Assembly: GCF_049243985.1 (NCBI RefSeq)
Contig: NC_135371.1
Coordinates: 3,311,501-3,375,500, forward strand
Reading direction: 5' to 3'
DNA length: 64,000 nt
Source: Paroedura picta
Lineage: Eukaryota > Chordata > Lepidosauria > Squamata > Gekkonidae
Position 1 is the stretch's first letter, and each line of letters begins with the position of its first letter. This document shows positions 1-10,928 of this stretch, one piece after another. Made by a program: the position numbers and the translations under genes. Under the pieces are notes generated by a model. That model saw nothing but the letters and a program-made list of their open reading frames with translations. It was not told the origin of the DNA and ran no database searches.

Positions 1-482
1 CAAAGAAGGGGGTGACCAAATATTTAGGTGAGAGTCCGGTCTATTGCTCTCAATAAGCAGACTTTGTGGAAGAAAATCTCTTTATTGAAAGTATAACGAA
101 ACAAGCACCTCTGAATCCTCGCCCCTTTTCAACCCCTGGCGCCCTCGGACGCATTTGGGCACAGAACACTCTGGATGCCACCCCCCGTAGCCCAACCTGA
201 AAACGGAAGTTAGACATAACTGGAGGCTCAGGCCCCCGAGGTCAGAGATGGCAGGACCCCAGAACATCCAAGGGCTTTCCAGCCAGACAGAACCCCTGAT
301 GCACCAGCCACCTTCACACTGGCAAAGGCCAAAAGACAGAAAGAAGATTGTGAAATAGCTATTTTATAATTTTTAAATGTTATTTTGGTCTAAAGGTTGC
401 CTGCAAATACTTCAATTATGTGATTTTATCTCATTTTATTATATTGCTTATGCTAGTTAAAAGAATGTAATGAATAAACCAG
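1..482 (-). promoter_or_regulatory. 3' flank of gene A with two candidate poly(A) signals
   Basis: On the minus strand the gene A stop codon (483-485) is followed by an AATAAA at 440-435 and another at 86-81. Either could end the transcript, giving a 3' UTR of roughly 60 or 420 nt. The 93-300 stretch holds an open minus-strand frame of about 60 codons with no recognisable domain; I do not call it a gene. Confidence 0.4.
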
Positions 483-2713
483 CTAAGGCTTCACCCTAGT
501 ATGAATATTTTTATGTTTTTTCAACCTGTCATTCCGAGAGAAGACCTGTCCACCCTCCAAGCATTTATACGGCTTCTTCCCTGTATGAATCTTTTGATGT
601 TTAATTAGTTGGCAATTATGAAAGAAGCACTTTCCACACTCCAAGCACTTATGTGGCTTCTCCCCTGTGTGAAGTGATTGATGTCTCTTTAAGCTGCCAT
701 TATGAGATAAGCACTTTCCACACTCTAAACACTTATATGGTTTCTCCCCTGTGTGAACCCTTTCATGTTTTCTTAGTTGGCCATTCTGAGGAAAGCACTT
801 TCCACACTTTAAGCACTTATACGGCTTCTCCTCTGTGTGAATCTTTTCATGACCTTTTAGGCAGCCTTTCAGAGAAAAGCACTTTCCACACTGCAAGCAT
901 TTATATGGCTTCTCCCCAGTATGAATTGTTTGATGTGCTCTAAAAGTGCCCATCCAAGAAAAGCACTTTCCACATTCCAAACATTTATATGGCTTCACCC
1001 CAGTATGAACCTTCTGATGTGAAGTTAGGTTGCCATTCCGTAAAAAGCACTTTCCACACTCCAAGCATATAAATGGCTTCACCCCAGTATGACTCTTTTG
1101 ATGTAATGTTAGTTGAGCCTTCCGATAGAAACACTTTCCACACTCCAAGCATTTATATGGCTTCTCCCCTGTGTGAACGCGTTGATGGCATCTCAGGTAC
1201 TCATTACTGGAGAAGCAATTTCCACACTCCAGGCATTTATATGGATTCTCCCCAGTATGAATCACTTGATGCTCTTTTAGAGCACTGCTCCGAGAGAAGC
1301 ACTTTCCACACTCCAAGCATTCATATGGCTTCTCTCCAGTATGAATCTTTTGATGTGATGTTAATCTGTAATTATGAGAGAAGGACTTTCCACACTCCAA
1401 GCATACATATGGCTTTTCCCCAGTATGAATCTTTTGATGTACAGTTAGGCTGCTATTACGGGAAAAGAACTTTCCACACTCCAAGCATTTATATGGGTTT
1501 TCCCTGGTATGAATGTTTTGATGTGTCCTTAGGTAGTTATTTTGAGAGAAGCACTTTCCACATTCCAAACACTGATATGGCTTCTCCCTAGTATGAACTA
1601 TTTGATGCTTTTTAAGAGTTTTCTTCGAAGAGAATGACTTTCCACACTCGAAGCAATTATATGTCTTCTCCCCAATATGAATCTTTTGATGCTCTTTTAG
1701 AGAGCTGCTCCAAGAGAACGACTTTCCACATTCCAAACATTGATATGTCTTCTCTCCAGTATGAACTATTTGATGTATTTTAAGAGTGTTCTTCGAAGAG
1801 AATGACTTTCCACACTCCAAGCATTTATATGGCTTCTCCCCAGTATGAGTCTTTTGATGCCCTTTTAGAATGTCCTCCCGAGAGAAGCACTTCCCACACT
1901 CCAAGCATTTATATGGCTTCTCTCCTCGGTGAGCCTTTTGATGTTTCCCAAGACTTCTTTTCAGAGAGTAGCACTTTCCACACTCCAAGCATTTATATGG
2001 CTTCTCCCCAGTATGAATCATTTGATGCTCTTTTAGAGCGCTGCTCCAAAAGAAGCACTTTCCACACTCCAAGCATTCATATGGCTTCTCTCCAGTATGG
2101 ATCTTTTGATGTGATGTTAAGCTGTGCTTATGGGAAAAGCACTTTCCACACTCCAAGCATTCATATGGCTTCTCTCCAGTATGGATCTTTTGATGTGATG
2201 TTAAGCTGTGCTTATAGGAAAAGCACTTTCCACACTCCAAGCATTCATATGGCTTCTCTCCAGTATGGATCTTTTGATGTGATGTTAAGCTGTGCTTATG
2301 GGAAAAGCACTTTCCACATTCCAAGCATTTATTCGGTTTCTCCCCTGTGTGAATCCTTTGATGTCTGCTTTTTGCACTAGGCCAATGGAAACACTTGCCA
2401 CAGTCCTTGCAGTTATATCTTTTATGATATGTTTTAGCACTGAATTTGGAGCTAAGCCCTTTCTGGGTCATGGCACCATTAGGCCTCCTTTTTCTCTTCC
2501 CTCTTTCATCTTGGGTTGAGACCTCAGGCTTATTTCTGCTCTGACAGGCCACCGATTCGCTCCCCTGTTTTTGTTTGGCTCCCCTTATTCTTCTGCCAGG
2601 CCTCTTTGGTATCACTTGACCCTCAGATTTCGTTTCCACCTGCAGACGGTTGTCTTTTCCCACAAGACTCTTTCCCGAGTCCTTCTCCCTCGCCAACTCC
2701 CTGACGTCTGCAA
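483..2713 (-). CDS. KRAB zinc-finger gene A, C2H2 finger-array exon
   Basis: Last coding exon of a KRAB-C2H2 zinc-finger protein, a nuclear DNA-binding protein of the class that usually represses transcription. The model joins 5957-5877, 3487-3358 and 2713-483: 2442 nt, 813 aa plus stop, in frame throughout. The exon opens after a pyrimidine tract and CAG, encodes a basic linker of about 100 residues (RRIRGAKQKQ, KRKRRP), then 22 well-formed fingers and one degenerate last finger (CLEGG replaces CLECG). Linkers are mostly TGEKP. Nearly every finger reads C-x2-CGKCF, with an extra cysteine after GK. Fingers 2 to 4 are almost identical, a recent in-array duplication. The array has no internal stop, and this is the best preserved gene of the cluster. 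Targets cannot be read from sequence alone. Confidence 0.93.
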
Positions 2714-3357
2714 CTGCAAGAGAGAGACAGAAACGCATTCAGAATGAAAAGGTACAAAGGCCAGTTCATGGATCAACTGAGTAGTGGTCCTAGAACCCCC
2801 TCCCAGAAGGAGTCTCAAAGCAGCTGACAATCGCCTTCACCTTATTGCCATAGTTTTGTTTAAGCAGAAATAAAACTGAAATCAGAAGCCTGGAGCCTTG
2901 AACAGACAAGGAGGGTCATTCTACAACCGGGCCAGGTTTTCCCCGGGCAGAGGCTGCTGGGGAGGGGAAGGAAGGAAAAAGAAAGGCAGGAGGGAGGGGA
3001 AGGCAGGTTGGTGGCCCTAGGGAAATGTTAAGATAATTGGCGGTTCCAAAGAAGAAAAGCCTAAATAATAGAATACAGACACAGTATGCAAAGGCCAAGG
3101 AAGCAAACAGGAGACATGAGCATGATTCGGCATTGCTCATCTCTCCCATCTCTCTTGCTCATCTCTCTCTCTGCCTCAACAGGTTTGTCTTAACAGCCCG
3201 AAAGTCTTTTCTGCTTTCTTTCTCAAGACTAAGCCCCCAAGTGTGGGAGCTCCCTTCTTTCCTTGGGGGAGAAGGAATGTGCGTCAAAGAGGGGCAAAGG
3301 AAGATGCCACCCCTCCCTTCTCCCTCGTGATCATTACAGAAGGGGAAAGAGCCTTAC

Positions 3358-3487
3358 CCAGGGAGGCCACGGTCTCATAATTGTCCTCTGTCACCTCCCA
3401 GAAGAGTTTTCTTTGGCCTGGATCCAGGAGAGCCCATTCCTCCTCCACGAAGAGCACGGCCACCTCCTCAAAGGACACCGGGGGTCT
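3358..3487 (-). CDS. KRAB-A box exon of gene A
   Basis: A 130-bp exon flanked by TTTCAG acceptor and GG|GTAAGG donor on the minus strand. It encodes a KRAB A box ([13 protein letters not shown]...[18 protein letters not shown]). KRAB boxes recruit the TRIM28 corepressor in many tetrapod proteins. The exon enters in phase 0 and leaves in phase 1, which matches exon 1 and the finger exon. The usual MLE triplet near the end of the A box reads TED here, so corepressor binding is uncertain. No KRAB B box exon is visible before the fingers. Confidence 0.9.
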
Positions 3488-3954
3488 CTGAAAGAGGGAA
3501 AGAGGGCCCAGTGGATCCTGCATTCCTGCCCATGACTATCCAAGAATCAAAACCCCATTGGCCAGTCAACGGCTAGAAGAATGCAATAAATCAATCTGAA
3601 AACCTCCACGAAATGTAAACTCAGACTATTGCAAAGAACTGGACCTCCCTTGGCCGAGACCCATCGTGAGGAAATAAACTGCACAGCGGTCATAACAACT
3701 GTGCTCTGAGACAAGGCTTCTTCTTGAAACATTTTTTGTCTGCAGAGGCGTTCTGTGTCCCTCTAAAGCTTGCATCCAGCTTGGTAACCCTGAGCTGCCC
3801 TAATACAAGTCTATGAGTCCCTTGTTCTATTTTTAACCTAACAAGCAATGTGATCCTTGGAGTCTCAAGTCAGAGATCTTCTTGAGGGCGAGACTCTTTG
3901 GAATCCCTCTTTCGTTTTCGGGGTTAATCTTTTCTGTGCCAAGGACTTCTCTGC

Positions 3955-4160
3955 GGTTGCAGTTCTTATATGCCACTATTCTCTACCCGAAGGAGGCTCA
4001 GAGTGGCTTACAGTGGCCTTCCCTTTCCTCTCCCCACAACAGACACCCTGTGAGGGAGGTGGGGCTGAGAAAGCCCTGAGATTACTGAAGAAGAAGAAGA
4101 GTTGGTTCTTATATGCCGCTTTTCTCTACCCAAAGGAGGCTCAAAGCGGCTGTCCATTTT
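3955..4160 (-). repeat. tRNA-derived squamate SINE tails, two in series
   Basis: Two partial copies of the SINE whose body ends in AAGCCGCTTTGAGACTCC and an (GAA)n-rich tail; both lie in the intron between gene A exon 1 and its KRAB exon. A GAAGAAGAAGAAGAG run joins them. Confidence 0.7.
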
Positions 4161-4429
4161 ACTCCATTCACACACAGAGACACAAAGTACAGCAGGGGGA
4201 AAGGGGCAGGTGATGCTCTGGCGGCAGCATGGGCTGCATTTGATGGCCTCCACTGCAGCCTGCCAAGTGACGAGGCAGCCCACCCCCAAAGAAACAGACT
4301 CCCCTGCAAGAAAAGCCCTGAAGGGAATGTCAGAGCTCTCTCCCCACAAAAAAATTCCAGAATAGCCACTAAAATTAAAAGCTGAAGGCACCGTGGGGGG
4401 GAGGGGTGTGGGCTGCTTGGAGCTGCTGG

Positions 4430-4850
4430 TTTCGTACCCTGCTTTTGATTACCCAAAGGAGTCTCATAGTGGCTTACAATCCCCTACCCTTCCTCTCCCA
4501 CAACAGGCCACCTATTTATTTATCTTTGAATTTATATACCGCTGCTGACCATAGTCTTGCGGCGGTTTGCAATAAAACAATAAAATATAATACAGGTACC
4601 TTAAAACCCCTAAATATGTAAACATTAACATTTAAACATTAAAGATGGCGCTGTAATCCGAGTTCTGACTCTCAACCCCCGTTCAGCATTTGGTCAAATG
4701 AGTTCTCTATGGGGAAGGTTGGGAAGAGAGAGCTCTGTAAGAACTGAGTGGCCCAAGGTCCCCCAGCTGGCTGCATGTGAAGGAGCAGCAGAGAATCTAG
4801 CCCGGTTCTCCAGATCACAGGCTGATGCTCTTAAGCACGACACCTAGCTT
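4430..4850 (-). repeat. SINE fragments and low-complexity L2-like tail
   Basis: 4430-4512 is another 3' SINE fragment. 4510-4620 resembles the AT-rich 3' end of an L2-type LINE (ATTTATATACCGC). 4740-4850 is the tRNA-like half of the same SINE (GGTGACCTTGGG-type block and CCGGTTCTCCAGATCA on the plus strand). Confidence 0.5.
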
Positions 4851-4885
4851 TGACTACGGAAGGAAAAGAAAACTTTCAGTTAGAA

Positions 4886-5264
4886 CTGTGGTTCTCAGCC
4901 TGGGGGTCGGGACCCCTTTGGGGGTTGAACGACCCTTTCACAGGGGTCGCTGCAAGGCAAGCAGCTTGACCGGGAGGGGCACCATCCACACAACAGCCTT
5001 GCGGGGTAGATCGAGATAGAGCGTTTCTGGAGCAGCGGAAAAGAGTGAGATCGGCATGGTGGGACAAGAGGCAGAACTGAACTGAGAAACCCCAGGGGGA
5101 AAAAGACAATTTATGTACAATCCTGAACAATGCAGCTTCACCCCATTAGTCAGTTTCGGTTTAATTTCTGGGAAAGAACCCTTGCATAACTTTATGGTTG
5201 GGGGTCCCACAACATCAGGAACTGGATTAAAGGGTCGTGGCATTAGGAAGGTGGAGAACCACTG
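4886..5264 (+). mobile_element. SPIN-like non-autonomous hAT element
   Basis: 379-bp element with ends CTGTGGTTCTCAGCC and GGTGGAGAACCACTG, flanked by a perfect 8-bp target duplication AGTTAGAA at 4878-4885 and 5265-5272. Both terminal regions (GACCCCTTTGGGGGTTGAAC, AAAGGGTCGTGGCATTAGGA) match what I know of SPIN hAT transposons, a family described as horizontally transferred into squamates and mammals. The middle is shared with the copy at 47140-47509 and has no transposase frame. Confidence 0.85.
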
Positions 5265-5639
5265 AGTTAGAACAAGCTTTCTCAAACAGGGGTGGGGTGG
5301 AAGAACTCTGTGGATGGCCTCCCCCTCCCCCTCCCCCGAGGACGTGGAAAGGCTGCAGGCCCCCAGGAAGTGAACTCACTGGCAGGGGCAGCTCTCATGC
5401 GGCAGGGATCTGCAGCCTCCGAGCCCCGGAGGGAAGTGGAAGGAGGAGGGGCTGGTCAGGAGTTGGGGGCAGAGGGCGATTAGCTGGCCGCTGGGCAGAC
5501 AGGTGAGCCAGCTGGAGGAGGAGGCACTTAAGGGGTGGGACAACCTCCCTGAGTGGGTGTTAAGCGCTGAGTGGCACTTAAGCCATGAGACCAGTTCCTC
5601 TTCCAAGCTCTTACCAGAAATATATAGTGGCACAGACAG

Positions 5640-5667
5640 AGGGAGGGAGGGAGGGAGGGAGGGAGTG
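5640..5667 (+). repeat. GGGA repeat, possible G-quadruplex
   Basis: GGGAGGGAGGGA run in the first intron of gene A. Four or more G3 tracts could fold as a quadruplex. Confidence 0.7.
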
Positions 5668-5876
5668 AAAAAAACCAACCAGAGTTCCATCTTGGTGTCA
5701 GGAATAAAAAGAAGAGTAGGATGACGGCAAGGAACACGTCCAAGGGTCAAACGGTCAAACTTCACAGCTGACCCTGGAGCCCCATTCCTGGTGCTCCCTC
5801 CAGCCAGCTTTTCCTCTTGAGCTCCTTTCTTACCCCTTGCCCAAGAGCTGGAGGGGTGCCGAAATCCTGCACTCAC

Positions 5877-5957
5877 CTTTCCTGCAGAGGTGCCAAGGCC
5901 AAATTGTGTCTCCATGCGGGGGAAACAGGAAAGAAGAGAGGCCCTGAGGAACTGCAT
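5877..5957 (-). CDS. First coding exon of gene A
   Basis: Encodes 27 residues from ATG at 5957 (MQFLRASLLSCFPR...GLGTSAGK), then an AAAG|GTGAGT donor. The end is in phase 0 and joins the KRAB exon in frame. The same exon with the same length and closely related residues occurs in gene C (16500-16580), which supports both start choices. The frame stays open upstream past the promoter motif, so a longer N-terminus is possible if transcription starts further away. Confidence 0.7.
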
Positions 5958-6035
5958 GTCTTTGTCTTCTGGAGAAACTGCACCGCTGACCCCTAAAAAT
6001 GGCCGGGGGGATGTCCCTGGTGCTCGCAAATCCTC

Positions 6036-6049
6036 CTGGGAAATGTAGT
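6036..6049 (-). promoter_or_regulatory. ZNF143/SBS-like promoter motif, module A
   Basis: On the minus strand the core reads ACTACATTTCCCAG, preceded by GGA, about 160 bp upstream of the exon 1 donor. ACTACAnnTCCCAG is the known core of the vertebrate ZNF143/STAF site found near many transcription starts. The same motif sits at the same relative place in modules B, C and D, and in degraded form in E and F. Transcription start positions are inferred. Confidence 0.6.
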
Positions 6050-6237
6050 TCCCTACAACAGCGACACCCAGAGAGAATGAAAAAGAAACAAACAAGTATT
6101 TGGGAATCTTGAGTAGGATATTTTTGCTCATTTGTCGCTTTAAAGGGCAGCTTGCTTTGTATATGAATACATCTTCCATCTTGTTTTTAAAAAGTCCCTT
6201 CTTCATGATCTCTTTCCTCCTCAGGCTCCATACAAAA

Positions 6238-6512
6238 CTTAAAGGTAAAGGTAAAGGTATCCCCTGTGCAAGCACCGGGTCATGTCTGACTCTTGCGGTG
6301 CGTTTTCATGGCAGACTCAATATGGCCAGTGCCTTCCCCAGCCATTACCGTTTACCCCCCAGCAAGCTGGGTATTTTACCGACCTCGGAAGGATGGAAGG
6401 CTGAGTCAACCTTGAGCTGGCTGCTGGGATTGAACTCCCAGCCTCATGGGCAGCGCTTTCAGACTGCAAGTCTGCTGCCTTACCACTCTGCGCCACAAGA
6501 GGCTCCTATACA
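6238..6512 (-). repeat. tRNA-derived SINE with BovB-like tail
   Basis: Read on the minus strand: a tRNA-like head (GCGCAGAGTGGTAAGGCAGC, with a GTTC(A)ATCCC-type B box), a body containing CCTTCCATCCTTCCGAGGTC, and a 3' end of GACATGACccGGTGCTTGC plus ACCTTT repeats. Further copies lie at 10609-10882, 24557-24825 and 37148-37432. Confidence 0.85.
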
Positions 6513-6520
6513 AAACTTAC

Positions 6521-6600
6521 CTCACAGCAATAACCAAAACTTTTCTACTGCCTACCCTCAGAACATCTTGTCACGGAGGGGAAATCTTTACTCACGATTG
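6521..6600 (-). other. Conserved putative exon X, module B
   Basis: A stretch ending in GAG|GTAAGT on the minus strand and sharing DVLRxGxxK-type coding potential and the ACAAGATGTTCT block with 16873-16926 in module D. Length differs by about one base between copies, so a shared reading frame is doubtful. It may be a small non-coding exon or simply conserved intron. Confidence 0.2.
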
Positions 6601-6712
6601 AAGGAATGGGGGGGGGGGGGAGAGAGAAGAAACAAGTTCATAAATTCAAGAGCGTCCAAGGAGCGTCCTCCCTTCTGTCCTGGGTTCGTGATAAAAGGGG
6701 AAAGAGGCTTAC

Positions 6713-6842
6713 ACAAAAAGGCCAACGTCTCGTGATTTTCCTGCACCACTTCCCAGAAGAGCGTTCTCTGGCCGGGATCCAGCAGCGCCCACTCCTCCTC
6801 CGTGAAGAGCATGGCCCCCTCCTGAAGAGACACCGGGCAGTT
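6713..6842 (-). CDS. KRAB-A box exon, module B
   Basis: 130-bp exon with TTTGCAG acceptor and T|GTAAGC donor, encoding NCPVSLQEGAMLF then [18 protein letters not shown]. It is the most diverged KRAB box here (VQENH at the MLE region, donor base T rather than G). No finger exon lies between it and gene A exon 1, so it can only be used by splicing past A's first two exons into 2713-483, which the phase-1 end allows. It may also be a relic. Confidence 0.75.
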
Positions 6843-7214
6843 CTGCAAATGCAAAATATGGATCATCTATTTCAGTCCCTCAACCACTCAAGAAAGGAAA
6901 GAAGGAAGGCTGATCCCAGCACCCAGTCAATTAAGTGGGAGAATGCAATACTTCAAACGGATGGCAAGGAAAATTGCAATCTTTTTATTTATTTATTATT
7001 TATTTAGTTTTTTATGCTGCCCATTTCTTTGCAGCTCTGGGCAGTTTACATTGAACATTATATAATACAAATTACATGGGACGATGTATAGTACCAACAG
7101 TATGTAACATAAACTTTCATAAACAGTATGTAACATAAACCACATTATAAATAACAGTTAACCGTAACATGGGGGCTTGGTTCTTTCATGGGTTGGGTCT
7201 TTCAATCTGGGGGT

Positions 7215-7655
7215 TCAACAGCTGTTCTACGTCAGTCGCCCTCAAGTGAGAGCCTGGGGGAAGAGCTCCCTCTTGCAGGCCCTGCAAAAAAAGCATCTAA
7301 CGGGGCTTTTTTGGTCCTGGCGCCAACCTGGTGGAATGAGTTCCCGGAAGAGCTGTGGGCCCTGGGGGAGCTGTCTACGTTTCGCAGGGCCCGTAAAACG
7401 GAGCTCTTCCTCCACATCTTTGGTCGAGGCCGGGGTTTCAGGGACAACAGGGGCCCCCCTCTCTGTGATCCTGTACCTGTGATGCTTTGAGTGTAAATTG
7501 GGGAAGGATTGGGGATTTTGCAACATTTTATGGGACTTTTTAATGGGTTTAATGGTATAGGGGATTGTGATTTATTCTAATGGGGTTCTAATATGTCTTT
7601 ATGTAACCCACCATGAGTCTTCAGAGTGGTGGAATAAAAATCTAAATAACAAACA
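7215..7655 (+). mobile_element. L2/Vingi-like LINE 3' end
   Basis: Encodes the typical LINE C-terminus WWNEFPEELWALGEL...FRRARKTELF, then an AT-rich 3' UTR with ACCCACCATGAGTCTTC..GTGGAATAAAAATC and a CAAA-type tail. 6975-7180 before it is a related AT-rich 3' UTR piece in the opposite sense. Confidence 0.65.
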
Positions 7656-8047
7656 AACAAAATACTAAAAGTCTCTAAGGACATTGCCCAGAACTGGGCT
7701 TCTCTTGGGCAAGTCCAATTACATTTTAAACAAATAAACAAAAGAACCCTGATTAACAACATAACACTTTCTACTATATCCTCTTTCATGCTTAATCCCC
7801 CTTCCCAAAATGAACAGTGTGTTTCTAGTGAAGCCCTCTGCTTTAAACGTTTCTTTCTTCACTGGCTTTCTGTGTTGCCCTAAAACTTACCTTCAAGCCC
7901 TGCGAACATAATCTGGCCTAATGATGGAGAAGGGGGTGAAATAATCTTTTCTTAATTATTGTTTTGTAAAGAGAAGCTTAGGGTACCAGACTGCACACTT
8001 TGTAAAAGAAGGCCCAGAAACTTATTCTTGTTCTTGACTGTAGTTTG

Positions 8048-8640
8048 AAATGTTACCATCTAGTCCAACCCCGGGCACTGTGCAGGACACCCACAACCCA
8101 ATCGCTCACCCACTGTCACCTGCCACCCCCTTGAACCTTCACAGAATCAGCCTCTCCGTCAGATGGCTCTCCAGCCTCTGTTTAAAAATCTCCAAAGATG
8201 GAGAACCCACCACCTCCCGAGGAAGCCTGTTCCACTGAGAAACCGCTCTGACTGTCAGGAACTTCTTCCGGATGTTTAGATGGAATTTCTTTTGCATTAA
8301 TTTCATCCCATTGGTTCTGGTCCGTCCCTCCCTCTGGGGCAGGAGACAATTCTGTTCCATCCTCTACATCAGGGGTAGTCAACCTGGGGTCCTCCAGATG
8401 TCCATGGACTACAATTCCAATGAGCCCCTGCCAGCAAATGCTGGCAGGGGCTCATGGGAACTGTAGTCCATGGACATCTGGAGGACCACAGGTTGCCTAC
8501 CCCTGCCCTACATGGCAGCCTTTTAAATACTTGAAGGTGGTTCCCAGATCCCCTCCCAGTCGCCACCTCTCCGAGCTCCCCCAAGCTTTCCTCCCGCGTC
8601 TCGGTCCCCAGACCCCTCCCCGTCTTTGTTGCAGGAGGAT
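8048..8640 (-). mobile_element. CR1 LINE 3' end, interrupted by a MITE
   Basis: Minus strand encodes the CR1 ORF2 C-terminus (FSVEQ.., KEIPSKHPEEV.. in one frame; NRLPREVVGSPSLEIFKQRL in another) and the 3' UTR with TTGGACTAGATGG. A 136-bp palindromic MITE (8370-8505) splits it, with near-identical 8-bp flanks (CTCTACAT, CCCTACAT). Confidence 0.8.
8370..8505. mobile_element. Palindromic hAT-type MITE, 136 bp
   Basis: Starts CAGGGGTAGTCAACC and ends with its inverse; the whole element folds as one hairpin around CCTGCCAGCAAATGCTGGCAGG. Flanks differ by one base of eight. It is inserted in a CR1 copy. Confidence 0.85.
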
Positions 8641-8830
8641 CCTTCCCTGCGGATCCCAAAGGAGAGATCTGCTTCTGGGGATCGCCCGCCGGAGAAAGCA
8701 TCCGTGTGCATTGAAGACACCCAAATTTAGCAGAGCAGGATGGGGCCAAACGCCGCTTTGGGATCTAGGGGAGGGGGAGGGGGGACCCTGTCCTTGCGCG
8801 AGATCTGTTGGGGGGGGATCCTCCACTCAC

Positions 8831-9142
8831 CTTTCCTCCTGCACGTGCGCAAAAGGCCAATTCTCCCGCGGAGGGATCCAGCTGTTCAGAACAGCGAGTT
8901 CCTTTTGTTCTCTCTGTTTACAAAGGGTGAGTTTTGATTTGATTTTTTTGGGGGGGGGAGGGAGGCTCCTTGTACCTGCAACTGGGCTTAATAAAGAGCA
9001 GGAGGAACTCCCGGTGGGCGCGCGTCCGTGATCCCGCGGATCTAGGATCTGCCTTGATTTTAGCAACACGAAGCAAAGAATCCTCCCCTTTGCAATGCCT
9101 GGGACCGCTCTGTTGCTCGCAAGGCCTTCTGGGAAATGTAGT
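8831..9142 (-). promoter_or_regulatory. Module B promoter motif and candidate first exon
   Basis: ACTACATTTCCCAGAAGGCC (minus strand, core 9142-9129) is intact. The homologous first exon ends at 8831 with AAAG|GTGAGT and reads SAGELAFCARAGGK in the expected frame, but I see no Met at the place used by A, C and D. The motif-to-donor distance is about 300 bp, against 160-175 bp in A, C, D and E, owing to G-rich and extra sequence near 8940-8960. Module B may be a decayed or untranslated first exon. Confidence 0.45.
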
Positions 9143-9639
9143 TCCCTGCAACAACCAGCCCCAGGTGGATGGAGAGAGAGATTTCCTCCAGCTGCATGAA
9201 ACAGGGATGGACATTTGGAGAGCCCCAGGTTGGCCACCCCCCCCCACTGTATAGGATGGAACAGAGTTCTCACATCCGTTTAATCCTTTTACAAAACCAC
9301 AGCAAACTGGGAATGCAGCCCACTTTAAGTGTCTTTTATTATCAATTATTACCAAGACTGAGCGGTCTTCCAAAACATACAGGAGATAGGGGAAGGGGGA
9401 GCGGGGATGAAGGCACAAAGCAGCCCCAAGGCCAATGAAAGCTTCGCACAAAAGACAAGGAAAGGGAAGCAAGAACAAACCAGTCATTAAAAAATGGCTA
9501 ACAAGAACAATGAAGGGAAGTTTGTGGATGCCTAATTCCATAGGAAAAGTGACAGTGAGTTGCACTACTCTGTTAATTCCCATGATATGAAGCAGTAATG
9601 CCGTACTTTAAAATAAAATAGTGTGGAGATGGATTTAAT
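9143..9639. other. Intergenic stretch without a gene
   Basis: 9203-9250 resembles one half of the palindromic MITE (GGACATTTGGAGAGCCCCAG..GGCCACCCC). The rest, between module B and the next CR1, shows no gene or repeat I recognise. Confidence 0.4.
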
Positions 9640-10175
9640 TGAGCACTGGTCAGACCACCCCTGGAGTGCTGTGTGCAGTTCTGGAGGCCTCACTTCAAGA
9701 AGGACGTAGATAAAATTGAAAGGGTACAGAGGAGAGTGAGGAAGATGATCTGGGGCCAAGGGACCAAGCCCTATGAAGATAGGTTGAGGGACTTGGGAAT
9801 GTTCAGCCTGGAGAAAAGGAGGTTGAGAGGGGACATGATGGCCCTCTTTAAGTATTTGAAAGGTTGTCACTTGGAGGAGGGCAGGATGCTGTTCCCATTG
9901 GCTGCAGAAGAAAGGACACGCAGTAATGGGTTTAAACTACAAGTACAACGATATAGGCTAGATATCAGGAAAAAAAATTTCACAGTCAGAGTAGTTCAGC
10001 AGTGGAATAGGCTGCCTAAGGAGGTGGTGAGCTCCCCCTCACTGGCAGTCTTCAAGCAAAGGTTGGATGCACACTTTTCTTGGATGCTTTAGGATGCTTA
10101 GGGCTAATCCTGCGTTGAGCAGGGGGTTGGACTAGATGGCCTCTATGGCCCCTTCCAACTCTATGATTCTAATAT
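9640..10175 (+). mobile_element. CR1 LINE 3' end
   Basis: Plus strand encodes [50 protein letters not shown], the CR1 ORF2 end, then the 3' UTR TTGGACTAGATGGCCTC and the CCAACTCTATGATTCT tail. Nearly full coding over 130 codons, so a relatively young copy. Confidence 0.85.
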
Positions 10176-10179
10176 CTTC

Positions 10180-10600
10180 TTACTTAGCTGATTGTCCTAA
10201 TGTTCCATGAAGAAAGGAACCTACTAGTACATGTTTTCAAACTAACTACAGGGTAGTTTTCAAAAAATAACTGGAACAATCCCTCTCCCCTTGTGGGCTT
10301 AATCGGTTGGAAGATACTGTATCCTGTTCTAAATTGTTCCTTCCACAGGTCCTCGAAACTTCTTGTAAATATTTCTGACTCGGATGAGGAATATATTAAT
10401 TTTTTATTGATCCTCAAAGTGTCTACTTTTATTTTTTTAATCAATAAATATAAGGCATAGATTAGCTAATTACTCCGGAAACTAGCTAAATTGTAATTAT
10501 TTTTTTTTTGCCTTTATTTCTTACCATCTTAGTTTTAAACTTTTAAAGTTTTATTTCATTTATTCTACTTTTATCCCAACGCTCCCTGCACAGCTGGCCC
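10180..10600. other. AT-rich stretch, nothing recognised
   Basis: AT-rich sequence with short A and T runs between a CR1 and a SINE. No supported gene. Confidence 0.3.
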
Positions 10601-10608
10601 ATGGCAGC

Positions 10609-10882
10609 TTAAAGGTATCCCCTGTGCAAGCACCGAGTCATGTCTGACCCTTGGGGTGACGCCCTCCAGCGTTTTCATGGCAGACTCAATACGGGGTAGT
10701 TTGCCAGTGCCTTCCCCAGTCATTACCGTTTACCCCCGAGCAGCAAGCTGGGTACTCATTTTACCCACCTCGGAAGGATGGATGGCTGAGTCAACCTTGA
10801 GCCGGCTGCTGGGATCGAACTCCCAACCTCATGAGCAAAGGTTTCAGGCGGCTGCCTTACCACTCTGCGCCACAAGAGGCTC
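10609..10882 (-). repeat. tRNA-derived SINE with BovB-like tail
   Basis: Second copy of the family at 6238-6512; it keeps GTCATGTCTGACCCTTGGGG, the CGGAAGGATGGATGG body and the GCGCCACAAGAGGCTC end. Confidence 0.85.
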
Positions 10883-10928
10883 TTCATGGCAGCTTACAAC
10901 AGCATAAAATCACAATAAAATAAAACTA

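Noticed and set aside
653-2519. Long plus-strand open frames rich in [18 protein letters not shown] repeats
   Set aside because: They are the antisense of the zinc-finger array; the 28-residue period and lack of splice or start context show shadow frames. Same for 12641-14118 and 25546-26514.
5376-6275. Minus frame of 299 codons over gene A exon 1
   Set aside because: Only its part 5877-5957 is supported as exon; the rest has no domain and reads through the donor into intron. It may just be chance openness of a GC-rich region.
6238-6512. tRNA gene
   Set aside because: A and B box-like parts are present but lie in a SINE body with tail; no cloverleaf of a functional tRNA.
8370-8505. Rho-independent-type terminator or structural RNA from the perfect hairpin
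   Set aside because: The same hairpin recurs many times with 8-bp target duplications, so it is a MITE.
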